Assembly: GCA_024343425.1 (NCBI GenBank)
Contig: BRLC01000003.1
Span: 124,001 to 188,000, forward strand
Reading direction: 5' to 3'
DNA: 64,000 nt
DNA from: Rhizobiaceae bacterium MnEN-MB40S
GTDB taxonomy: Bacteria; Pseudomonadota; Alphaproteobacteria; Rhizobiales; Rhizobiaceae
The translations under genes were made by a program, and so were the position numbers. The notes under the pieces are model-generated. The model did no database searches. It was given only the letters and a program-made list of their open reading frames with translations, and had not been told where the DNA came from. Numbering within the stretch: position 1 is the stretch's first letter; each line of letters opens with the position of its first letter. Below are positions 11,407 through 19,189 of the stretch, in pieces.

Positions 11407-13389
11407 ATGGATTTCTCGCAATTCTTCTTCCTCCGCCCGTGGTGGCTGTTGCTGCTCATTCCGGCCGCAGCCCTGGTTGTTCTCGCCTACCGGATGCGCT
11501 CGAGCGGCGACGCCTCGGCCTGGCGCAAGCTTGTCGATCCGCACCTGCTCGCGGTGCTGGCGATCAAGGACGGCTCGTCGCGCCGCAGTCGCTGGCTGCC
11601 GGCAGCGCTTGGCGCCGGCCTGTTCGCCGCCACCATTGCGATGGCGGGCCCGACCTGGGAAAAAATCGAATTGCCGACATTCAAGGCAAAGGAGCCCGCC
11701 GTCGTAGTCCTGAGCCTGGCGCAGTCGATGAACGCCGACGACGTCAAGCCGTCGCGCCTGACGCGCGCCGAACACAAGCTGCGCGACATTCTCGAGCGCC
11801 AGGACGGTGGAGACACCGGGCTCGTCATTTATTCCGACCGGCCGTTTGTGGCCTCTCCGCTGACGGGCGACGCCGAAGTCATCCGCCAGATGCTGCCGGA
11901 ACTGTCGACGAGCCTGATGCCCGTTCTTGGCAACCGTCCTGACCGAGCTGTCGCGCTGGCGACGGACCTGTTGTCTCAGGCCGGTGCGCAGAGCGGCCGC
12001 ATCATCCTGCTTGCCGACAACGCCGGATCCGATCCCGACGCGACCAACCGCGCCGCCAGTGCGGCGGCCGGCCTGGGCTACCAGGTCGATGTGCTCGGCG
12101 TCGGCGTCGACGCAAGCGCGACGCTGCAGACGGCGAACGGTCGGGCAATCACCGCTGGCGATGGCGCGGCCATGCAGGCCAGATATGACATTGCTGAGCT
12201 GAGCCGGATTGCGGCTGACGGGGACGGCGTCTTCGCCGAACTCACACCCGGCGCCGCCGACCTCGACCGGATCCTGCCGAAGACCACGGCCGTTACCGAG
12301 AGCGGCGGCAAGCTGCAGGATGAACTCAAGGCGGACGGATGGGCTGACATGGGCTACTGGCTGCTTCTGATTCCCGTCGTGCTGGCGCCTTTCGGCTTCC
12401 GGCGCAACGTGCTGATGATTGTCCCATTTGCGGCGTTCGGTCTGACTTTCGCCACGCCGCATCCGGCAAACGCGGCCGGCATTCGGGATTATCTGCTCAC
12501 GCCCAACCAGCAAGCCGCCCGAGCCTTCGACAATCAGGACTACGCCAGCGCGGCCGCGACCTTCGAAGATCCGGCCTGGCGGGCCAGCGCCCAGTACAAG
12601 GCCGGCGACTACCAGGCAGCGGCCAAAAGCTTCGCCGGCGCCGGCGACGCTGAGGAAGGATTCAACACGGGCAACGCGCTGGCGAAATCCGGCGCGTTGC
12701 AGGCCGCGCTCGATTCCTACGACGCTTTTCTGAAGCAGCATCCGGACGATGCGGACGCACAGTACAACCGCGATCTGGTCGCTAAACTTCTGGAGCAGCA
12801 GAAACAAGAACAGCAGCAGCAGGATCAGCAACAACAACAGCAAGCCGGTGATCAGCAGGACCAGCAGCAGCAACAGCAGGCTGGTGGTCATCAGGATCAA
12901 CAACAGCAACAGCAGGCTGGCGGTCAGCAGGACCAGCAGCAACAACAGCAGGCCGGTGGCCAGCAGGATCAGCAGCAGCAACAGCAGGCCGGTGGCCAGC
13001 AGGATCAACAGCAGGCCGGTGGTCAGCAGAATCAGCAGCAACAGCAAGCCGGCGGTCAGCAGGATCTACAGCAGCAACAGCAAGCTGGTGGTCAGCAGGA
13101 ACAACAGCAGCAGCAGGCCGGTGGCCAGCAGGACCAGCCGCAGGAACAGCAGGCTCAGTCGGGCGACCAGCGTGACGATCGCAGCGCGTTCCGCAAGGCC
13201 ATGGACGAATTGCTGAAGGGCAATGGCGGAGGCGGCGAACCGACCGACGAAAAGCCAACCGAACAGGCTTCGGCGCATGGCTTCAGCGAGAAGGACCAGG
13301 CAAACGAGCAGCTGTTGCGCAGCGTGCCCGACGACCCGTCCGGCCTGCTCAGAGCCCGGATCCGCCAGTACTACGCAACCCTGAAATAG
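11407..13389 (+). CDS. BatB/BatC-type fusion: degenerate VWA plus TPR with a Gln-rich repeat tract
   Basis: 660 residues. N-terminal helices at about 10-28 and 63-80, then a VWA-like domain (about 95-300), a transmembrane helix at about 318-350, a TPR region with QQAARAFDNQDYASAAATFED and GNALAKSGALQAALDSYDAFL (about 370-460), a Gln/Gly/Asp tract (about 462-585) and an acidic/basic tail. It thus combines the usual BatB (VWA) and BatC (TPR). The VWA adhesion site is lost: residues 103-107 read S-L-A-Q-S instead of D-x-S-x-S, and the distal site reads LLADNAG. The tract is built on 12-residue units like AGGQQDQQQQQQ. Translation follows batA by one base. Confidence 0.92.
   Translation: MDFSQFFFLRPWWLLLLIPAAALVVLAYRMRSSGDASAWRKLVDPHLLAVLAIKDGSSRRSRWLPAALGAGLFAATIAMAGPTWEKIELPTFKAKEPAVVVLSLAQSMNADDVKPSRLTRAEHKLRDILERQDGGDTGLVIYSDRPFVASPLTGDAEVIRQMLPELSTSLMPVLGNRPDRAVALATDLLSQAGAQSGRIILLADNAGSDPDATNRAASAAAGLGYQVDVLGVGVDASATLQTANGRAITAGDGAAMQARYDIAELSRIAADGDGVFAELTPGAADLDRILPKTTAVTESGGKLQDELKADGWADMGYWLLLIPVVLAPFGFRRNVLMIVPFAAFGLTFATPHPANAAGIRDYLLTPNQQAARAFDNQDYASAAATFEDPAWRASAQYKAGDYQAAAKSFAGAGDAEEGFNTGNALAKSGALQAALDSYDAFLKQHPDDADAQYNRDLVAKLLEQQKQEQQQQDQQQQQQAGDQQDQQQQQQAGGHQDQQQQQQAGGQQDQQQQQQAGGQQDQQQQQQAGGQQDQQQAGGQQNQQQQQAGGQQDLQQQQQAGGQQEQQQQQAGGQQDQPQEQQAQSGDQRDDRSAFRKAMDELLKGNGGGGEPTDEKPTEQASAHGFSEKDQANEQLLRSVPDDPSGLLRARIRQYYATLK
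12794..13170 (+). repeat. In-frame tandem repeat, about 36-bp unit, coding for Gln-rich segments
   Basis: About ten degenerate copies of a CAG/CAA-rich unit that encodes AGGQQDQQQQQQ or shortened forms. Units differ mainly by the number of Gln codons (three to six) and by third-position changes. All length differences are multiples of three, so the frame is kept. Such tracts are prone to copy-number change by slippage. Confidence 0.9.
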
Positions 13390-13412
13390 ACGCCCAAGGA
13401 AGGAATGCAGTG

Positions 13413-15263
13413 ATGAAACCAGTCTTTGCCCCCGGCGGAAAAATCGCCTCGGCCGCTATCGCAGCCCTGATCGTCTCGGCCTCGTTTGCTCCAGCCGAAG
13501 CTGAAATCCGGGCCTCTGTCAGCCAGAACCAGGTGATCCTGGGCGAACCGTTCCGGCTCTCGATCCAGGTTGAGGGCGCCTCGGGCAACGCGCAGCCGGA
13601 TCTCGGGCCACTCTCGAAGAACTTTACCGTCGAGGGAACCGGACAGACGTCGCAGACCAGCATCATCAACGGCCACACGACCGTGAGCCAGGGCTGGACC
13701 GTGACTTTGACGCCGAAATCTCCCGGCAAAGTCGAAATCCCGGCGATCAAGGTTGGCGCGGAGCAGAGCAAGCCGATCGTGGTCGACGTTGTCGATGCGG
13801 CCAGCCTGCCGAAGACCAGCCTGGCGCAGTCCGGCGTCGAGGTCGACATGCAGGCGGCGCCCGGACCCTATTATGTCCAGCAGGAGATCCCGGTCACGGT
13901 CCGGATCACCTCTTCAGGCGGCCTGCGCAGCGCGCAACTATCCGATCTCTCCGGTCCGGATCTGATAGTCACCCGGCGTGGAGAGGACAAGGTCAGCCAG
14001 GTGACGCGCAACGGACAGCCGGTTAGCGTCATCGAGCGCGACTACATGGTCAAGCCGCAGAAGAGCGGCAATTTCACGCTTGGTCCGCTTGTCCTGCGAG
14101 GCGCAGCGAATGATCCGAACGGGCGCCGCTCGCCCTTCGGCAACAACTCCGCGTTCGCGCAGATGCGACAGCAGTTCGGGTTTTCCGGATTTGGCAACGG
14201 CATGTTCGACGATTTCTTTTCTCCAACGAAATCGGTGACAGTGCGCTCCAACGCAATTCAGATCGACGTCTCGGCCAATCCGGCCGGCCAGTCCGACTGG
14301 TTCCTGCCGGCCAAGGCGGTCGAGCTGAAGCAGAGCTGGCAGCCGGACCACCCCGACTTCCAGGTTGGCGAGGCTGTGACCCGCGTCGACCAGATCGTTG
14401 CGCTCGGCGCGTCGAAGGAGATGCTGCCTGATATCGACTTTCAGGATGTCGACGGCGCCAGCGTCTATGTCGACAGGGTCGACGACCGCTCGGCCGACAC
14501 GGACAAGGGAACGGCCGCGATCAAGCAATACATGTTGTCGGTCGTGCCAACGCGCGGCGGCGCCGTCACCCTGCCGGAAATCCAGGTTGAATGGTTTGAC
14601 ACGGTTGCTGGCGAACAGAAGACGTCCACTCTGCCCGCCCAGACGATTGAGGTCGCTGGCGGAGCGGCAAGTACAATGGCGCCGGCTTCAACGCCGGCTG
14701 TTTCAGCGCCGCAGGCCGGCAACCGGCCTCCCACAACGCGGAACGCGAATCTGGCCGCTCTCGCCGAACAGGCGGACTGGCGCTATGTCTCCGGCGCCGG
14801 CGTCGCCCTCCTCCTGGCTGTGGCGCTGGCGATCGCCCTGGTCCGCCGTCGCCGCACGGCAACCGCACCGTCCGTTGCCCGGACCGCCCACAGCAAGCGC
14901 GGCTCCGTCGAAACGGTCGCTCGCCGGCGGGAAAAGCAGATGGCCGAATCCGCACGCGCCTTCCGCGACGCCTGCCGTCGCGGCGACGCTTCGCAGGCCT
15001 ATCACCAGTTCGGCCTGTGGGCGCTTGCCGCCGGCTACGATATCGACACGGCCCGATCCGCGGGCGCCGGGGCCTTGAAGAAAGAGCTCGGCAAACTTGA
15101 GGCCCGTATATTCGGAGGCGAGGCTTCCGGTTCCTGGAAGGGAAGCGATCTGCTCGCCGCCTTCGACGCGGTGGCCTCGCAGGGCCGGAAACCGGCGGCG
15201 GCAAAGCGCGAGATCGCTCCGCTCTACCCGCAAAACCATGACGGCGGCTTGATCCCGGCGTGA
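13413..15263 (+). CDS. batD: BatD family protein
   Basis: 616 residues from ATG 13413 (a GTG lies one codon upstream). A Sec signal peptide with cleavage near APAEA, then the BatD oxygen-tolerance domain: repeated immunoglobulin-like segments with QVILGEPFRLSIQVEG, LGPLSKNFTVEGTGQTSQT, and KSPGKVEIPAIKV, then YMVKPQKSGNFTLGPLVLRG. A C-terminal transmembrane helix at about 465-485 is followed by RRRR and a cytoplasmic helical tail. It is the last gene of the Bat operon, 20 bases after the BatB/C fusion. BatD is presumed to act in the periplasm with the VWA proteins. Confidence 0.93.
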   Translation: MKPVFAPGGKIASAAIAALIVSASFAPAEAEIRASVSQNQVILGEPFRLSIQVEGASGNAQPDLGPLSKNFTVEGTGQTSQTSIINGHTTVSQGWTVTLTPKSPGKVEIPAIKVGAEQSKPIVVDVVDAASLPKTSLAQSGVEVDMQAAPGPYYVQQEIPVTVRITSSGGLRSAQLSDLSGPDLIVTRRGEDKVSQVTRNGQPVSVIERDYMVKPQKSGNFTLGPLVLRGAANDPNGRRSPFGNNSAFAQMRQQFGFSGFGNGMFDDFFSPTKSVTVRSNAIQIDVSANPAGQSDWFLPAKAVELKQSWQPDHPDFQVGEAVTRVDQIVALGASKEMLPDIDFQDVDGASVYVDRVDDRSADTDKGTAAIKQYMLSVVPTRGGAVTLPEIQVEWFDTVAGEQKTSTLPAQTIEVAGGAASTMAPASTPAVSAPQAGNRPPTTRNANLAALAEQADWRYVSGAGVALLLAVALAIALVRRRRTATAPSVARTAHSKRGSVETVARRREKQMAESARAFRDACRRGDASQAYHQFGLWALAAGYDIDTARSAGAGALKKELGKLEARIFGGEASGSWKGSDLLAAFDAVASQGRKPAAAKREIAPLYPQNHDGGLIPA

Positions 15264-15399
15264 TCGCAGGCGCCTGAACGATGTCCGATCGGCGTGCGCA
15301 TATTCAATGCGTACGCCGCGGGCAAATTGGCAAAGACGATGGAACCCTGCGCGGCGGCAATGCGTTTGCAGTCATCCGAAACAAAAAGGTCGATGACAA

Positions 15400-15561
15400 A
15401 TGCTGAAATGGATCCTGATCTTGCTCATCGTAGCAGCCGTGGCCAGCTTGCTGGGCCTCAATACGATTTCCGGCGCAGCGCTGACTGGCGCAAAGATCCT
15501 GATTGGAATTGTATTGGTGATCTTCATCCTTGTCGTGCTCGGGATCGTCGCGATCGCCTGA
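15400..15561 (+). CDS. DUF1328 (YtjA-type) small membrane protein
   Basis: 53 residues, MLKWILILLIVAAVASLLGL then a second hydrophobic stretch ILIGIVLVIFILVVLGIVAIA. Two transmembrane helices separated by a short GAALTGAK linker, exactly the size and layout of the DUF1328 family, including the typical MLKW(A/I) start. AAGG-containing sequence (AAAAAGG, 15383-15389) precedes the ATG. Function unknown; family members are often stress-associated. It stands alone between batD and a convergent gene. A larger overlapping frame at 15294-15599 is a shadow. Confidence 0.9.
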   Translation: MLKWILILLIVAAVASLLGLNTISGAALTGAKILIGIVLVIFILVVLGIVAIA

Positions 15562-15678
15562 AGAAGCACCCGGCGCTTCATGTCGTGATCGCGGGTTGAC
15601 CACAAAGCTCAAGCGGCGGCGCGATTGTCGCCTGTATGCAGCTGATTGACGGTTTCCTCTACCCGCTAATACCTGAAA

Positions 15679-16263
15679 CTACTGCGGTACAATTGAATCC
15701 GGAAAATCGTGCCAGCGCTGGATCTTCCAGCCATCAGCGCCTTTGACCAGCCATCCCTCATAGTTCAGGCTCGATACGGCGGTGAACACTTTTCCATCCT
15801 TTGAATTGGTCAGCAAGCCGACGACGCTGACATGCGCCGTGTCAGCGGTCTGGTCCAGAAACAGTATGTTTGACATGAGATGTCGGCGCTGATTGCCTGA
15901 CGTCCGAAACGCATTCATGCGTTCCCGCCAGAATTTGCGGAAGCCGTCTCCCTGAAAGGCCACCGCTTTCTGGCCTGGCGTTCCGGCGACGAATGTCACG
16001 TCATCGGTAAACAGGCTGAACCACGCCTTCGTTTCGAAATTGTCGTAGGCGAAGGAATATGCGTAGAGCAGATTGGCGATTGCGGCCCGATCGGTCACGT
16101 CGAAAGCTGTGTTTCCCGGATTGTCGACGGGCGCATAGGATTTCAGTGGTTTGGCGTCGTTACTGTAAGTCACTCCTGCGGGCAATGGCGTCTGAGCGAA
16201 TGCGGGAACGGCAAATGAGGCGACCAATTGAGCCGTAACGGCCAGAAACAACGTCGATTTCAT
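15679..16263 (-). CDS. Secreted SnoaL/NTF2-like protein
   Basis: 194 residues. Sec signal peptide cleaved after VPAFA (about residue 23). The remainder is a SnoaL-like alpha+beta cone: DRAAIANLLYAYSFAYDN, then AWFSLFTDDVTFV, RRHLMSNILF and a C-terminal GADGWKIQRWHDFP motif. Such proteins may be small isomerases, hydratases or non-catalytic binders, so no reaction is assigned. A clear ribosome site (AGGAG, 6 bases before the ATG) supports the start. Isolated gene with no obvious operon partner. Confidence 0.85.
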   Translation of the reverse strand: MKSTLFLAVTAQLVASFAVPAFAQTPLPAGVTYSNDAKPLKSYAPVDNPGNTAFDVTDRAAIANLLYAYSFAYDNFETKAWFSLFTDDVTFVAGTPGQKAVAFQGDGFRKFWRERMNAFRTSGNQRRHLMSNILFLDQTADTAHVSVVGLLTNSKDGKVFTAVSSLNYEGWLVKGADGWKIQRWHDFPDSIVPQ

Positions 16264-16404
16264 GCAATCTCCTGATCATTAAATTTAAGTCTCGCGCTCG
16301 CGCCGCCATTTCCCTGCTGGATCAACGCAGCTTTATCAGGCTCTACACGCTGTGATCGTCAATTTCATCCTCGCGACGTGTCGCTGCGCGAAAGAATCTT
16401 TCCG

Positions 16405-17193
16405 TCACTCCTGCACAGCCGCGTGAATGGCGCGGGCCAGCAAACGGCCGATGCAATCATATCCGTCGCGGGAATTGTGGAGACCGTCCAGCGCCACCAG
16501 CGCCCTGTCGGAAACGCCGGCCTGCACCGACTTGAGCATCGCTTCGAAGCGCGAGAACAGACCGACGCCCTCCTGCAAGGCAGCAACGCGGATAAGGACC
16601 TCCATGGCGGCGTGATGCGGCGACGCCAGCACCTGTGGCGCGTATTGAAGATCCATCAGGATCAGATCCACGCCGGTCGCCTTCAGGCTCGCGACGCCGG
16701 CGTCAATTTCTTCCCTCACCCCGTCCATATTGCCGCCCCAGGCAATGTCGTTGACGCCCAGTTGCCAGATCACCAGATCCGGACGATGAGCGAACACGCC
16801 TTTCCGGAAGCGTTTTATGTTGCCGGGAATCGTATCGCCAACGCGACCACTGTTGACGATCTCGAACGCGATCCCCGGCCACAGTGTTTCGAGCTCTCGC
16901 TTCATGACCTGTGGATAGGTCAAAGAGGGGCGAACCATCCAAAGACCAACCGTCGAAGACGACCCGATGGCGACGATTCTGACCGGACCGCCGGCGTCGA
17001 TACGGGCAGCAAGTCGCGGCAGCCGCGTTCCAAGCGACAGATCGCGATTGACGTACAGGCAGGTCTGGGTGGCCGAGCCGCCTGCGCTGGCGGGCGGCAT
17101 GATCGAGAGCATGAACAGCATGCAGACGGCCAGCCCCAGGCGCCGCATTCCGCGATCCGGACAGGCGACAGTCTTGATACGGAGAACCTTCAT
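16405..17193 (-). CDS. Secreted SGNH/GDSL-type hydrolase
   Basis: 262 residues from the ATG at 17193; a longer open frame to 17556 has atypical composition and is unlikely. An N-terminal signal segment (LGLAVCMLFMLSIMPPASA) is followed by the four SGNH blocks: Ser in IAIGSSSTVG, Gly in NSGRVGDTIPG, Asn in WQLGVND, and the Asp-x-x-His pair in DGLHNSRDGYD. This fits an esterase or lipase-like hydrolase in the periplasm, acting perhaps on acylated polysaccharide or lipids; the substrate is not readable. It has no close operon neighbours. Confidence 0.87.
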   Translation of the reverse strand: MKVLRIKTVACPDRGMRRLGLAVCMLFMLSIMPPASAGGSATQTCLYVNRDLSLGTRLPRLAARIDAGGPVRIVAIGSSSTVGLWMVRPSLTYPQVMKRELETLWPGIAFEIVNSGRVGDTIPGNIKRFRKGVFAHRPDLVIWQLGVNDIAWGGNMDGVREEIDAGVASLKATGVDLILMDLQYAPQVLASPHHAAMEVLIRVAALQEGVGLFSRFEAMLKSVQAGVSDRALVALDGLHNSRDGYDCIGRLLARAIHAAVQE

Positions 17194-17489
17194 GACAGGC
17201 AGTTTCAACCAGCACGGCTTGATAATCCAGACCCGACCCACTCGATTAATACTGTTCCTCGCGCCATTGCGCAGGTTCGTCCTCGTACCCATATGACGCG
17301 CGACGGCGCCAGACTGGCGAAATATTGTCGCCTCGCTCGCCCTTCGGTAAGACTTTCGGGGTTGACAGCGCCCGTCCCGGTCTGGTTTTCGATCCGCCGT
17401 CGGCGAGGCGTTGTGAAAAGCCTTTGAATATCGCCGGCGCGGGCGTGGGAAATTCGACTGAGACGGACAATTGACGCGGAGCTTCGGTA

Positions 17490-17771
17490 ATGGATTCCAA
17501 GGGTATTGTCGGACTTGTAAGGCATCTGTGGCATGACTGGAGAACGGCGGACGCAAAGATCATTGCGCCCCTGACCGCCATCCGGAACGAACGCGCCTTT
17601 CAGAATGCAGAGAATTCCGGGCTCAAGCTCCACTGGACAGACAAGGACAGCATCCGGCGCAGGCAACGCGAGGGATGGCGCCCGCTTGTTCAACGCGATG
17701 TCCTGATGCGTCCGCACATCTTCATAGACGGCAGCGAAGAACTTCTGATGATGTACAAGAGCTCCAACTGA
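17490..17771 (+). CDS. Hypothetical small protein
   Basis: 93 residues, unrecognised. It is basic and rich in Arg/Lys/Trp, with no signal peptide or membrane helix; visible segments include VRHLWHDWRTADAKI, TAIRNERAFQNAENSG and VLMRPHIFIDGSEELLMMYK. A GGAG element lies about 9 bases before the ATG. Codon use is less GC-skewed than neighbours. The opposite-strand frame over the same bases does not look like a protein. It could be a real orphan gene or a chance frame; I cannot decide. Confidence 0.4.
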   Translation: MDSKGIVGLVRHLWHDWRTADAKIIAPLTAIRNERAFQNAENSGLKLHWTDKDSIRRRQREGWRPLVQRDVLMRPHIFIDGSEELLMMYKSSN

Positions 17772-18073
17772 ACTCGTCACTCTTTTTCGCGCTTTTGACG
17801 CCATGCTTGACGATCTCAAGTGATTGCCCGCAAAGAGAGACCTCGACGCGCCGATAGTAAATAGTGACTTTTCTGCGCGTATTAATGGATATTTTTCATT
17901 CTTTTCTATCAATGGAAGAAAATTTGCGTGCATGACACTTAATACTTCTCGTATTGATTGCTTGAAAAAGCATTCATTAACAATGATTTCCCAATTTCTA
18001 TCCTGCAAACAACAATAAAAAATTTGGTAATAGTTCCATTCTAAGCATTCTGGAGGCAATCCAGGAGCGCAAG
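17772..18073. other. AT-rich non-coding stretch before the diguanylate cyclase
   Basis: About 300 bases, strongly AT-rich between 17860 and 18045 against a GC-rich background. No believable gene. It should contain the promoter and leader of the diguanylate cyclase; no clear -35/-10 pair with 17-base spacing was found. Confidence 0.5.
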
Positions 18074-19177
18074 GTGGAATTTGCAATAAAATATATCTAC
18101 AGCTTCGGCACGATGGCCTTGCTTGCCGTTGCATTCGGCATTTCACTTCAATTTGACCGCTCGGAAAAAGCAAGCCGCGTTGGGTTGGGCCTCCTGTTTG
18201 GCGGTGCGGCGACCTTGGCGATGAACAATCCGATTCCGATTGCGGACGGCGTCATCGTTGACCCCCGCAACCTTTTTGTCGGATTGTCGGCGGCTTTTCT
18301 TGGTGTCTGGGGCGGCGCGCCAGCCTTGCTCGTAGCAATCTCGACCAGATTCTATCTTGGCGGCGCAGGGGTTGGGGCCGGCATATTGTCCATGACGATT
18401 GCCTCGTGCGCCGGATATGCATGGTCCTACATGGTTCGGGACAGGGTGCACTATCATCCGGGCTATTTGTTGCTGCTCGGCGGCATGATTTCTTTCTCCC
18501 TCATCGGCATCTTGCTTCTGCCGCGCGACGCGATGATCCAGGTCTTCGTGGCAGCCAGCCCGTTTATTGTCGCATTCAACCTGATCGGCGCGATGCTCTT
18601 CGGTGGCCTGATGGAGCGGGAAAGGAACATTGCCTTCCGATACGGCCGGATGCAGAACGAAGCCGTTACAGATCCGCTCACAGGCCTGCTGAATCGCCGA
18701 GGCTTTACGAGGATCATCGATCACCTCCCCGAGAAAATCAAGAACAAGGCGGGCGCGGTTCTTGTCGTCGATCTGGACCGTTTCAAGACGATCAACGACA
18801 CCTACGGGCATGATACGGGAGACAGCGTTCTGGTCTCCGTCGCGACGCAATTGAAATCCTGCGTCAGAAAGAGCGATGTCGTGGCGCGGTTTGGCGGTGA
18901 GGAATTTGTCATTTTGCTGCCCGAGACGTCAGAAGAGGAAGCGCGGCAGATCGCCGAGCGGCTGCGCGAGACCGTATGCGCCATTCGCGTCACACTGGAT
19001 AGCGACGCCCTGCCGGTAACGACAAGTATTGGCGGACACTGGAATGGAAACGGCATCAATCTTCTGACTGCCCTGCGTCTCGCCGATCGCGCTCTTTACC
19101 GAGCCAAGCAGGAAGGCCGCAACCGCACCGAGTTCGCGTTTGACCCGGCCATGGCGGATTATTCCAACGTCGCTTGA
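18074..19177 (+). CDS. Membrane diguanylate cyclase (5TM sensor plus GGDEF)
   Basis: 367 residues, GTG start with AGGAG at 18063-18067. Five to six transmembrane helices (about 5-190) of the 5TM-LYT type sensor are followed by a GGDEF domain (about 195-355) with the active signature GGEEF at 274-278 and an inhibitory I-site RxxD (RKSD) five residues ahead of it. DPLTGLLNRRGF opens the domain and DRALYRAKQEGRNR closes it. It should make cyclic di-GMP from two GTP with product inhibition. It ends 12 bases from the convergent mscS gene. Confidence 0.93.
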   Translation: MEFAIKYIYSFGTMALLAVAFGISLQFDRSEKASRVGLGLLFGGAATLAMNNPIPIADGVIVDPRNLFVGLSAAFLGVWGGAPALLVAISTRFYLGGAGVGAGILSMTIASCAGYAWSYMVRDRVHYHPGYLLLLGGMISFSLIGILLLPRDAMIQVFVAASPFIVAFNLIGAMLFGGLMERERNIAFRYGRMQNEAVTDPLTGLLNRRGFTRIIDHLPEKIKNKAGAVLVVDLDRFKTINDTYGHDTGDSVLVSVATQLKSCVRKSDVVARFGGEEFVILLPETSEEEARQIAERLRETVCAIRVTLDSDALPVTTSIGGHWNGNGINLLTALRLADRALYRAKQEGRNRTEFAFDPAMADYSNVA

Positions 19178-19189
19178 TTGATATTTGTA

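Noticed and set aside
11149..13047. 632-residue minus-strand frame with long Leu-rich stretches opposite batB/C
   Set aside because: It is the reverse reading of the CAG/CAA repeat tract (CTG/TTG gives Leu). The plus-strand protein has clear VWA and TPR domains and operon overlaps.
15294..15599. 101-residue plus-strand frame
   Set aside because: Out of frame with the clear 53-residue DUF1328 protein it covers.
17205..18173. 322-residue minus-strand frame upstream of the SGNH hydrolase
   Set aside because: Crosses the AT-rich gap and the diguanylate cyclase start with no domain or sensible composition.
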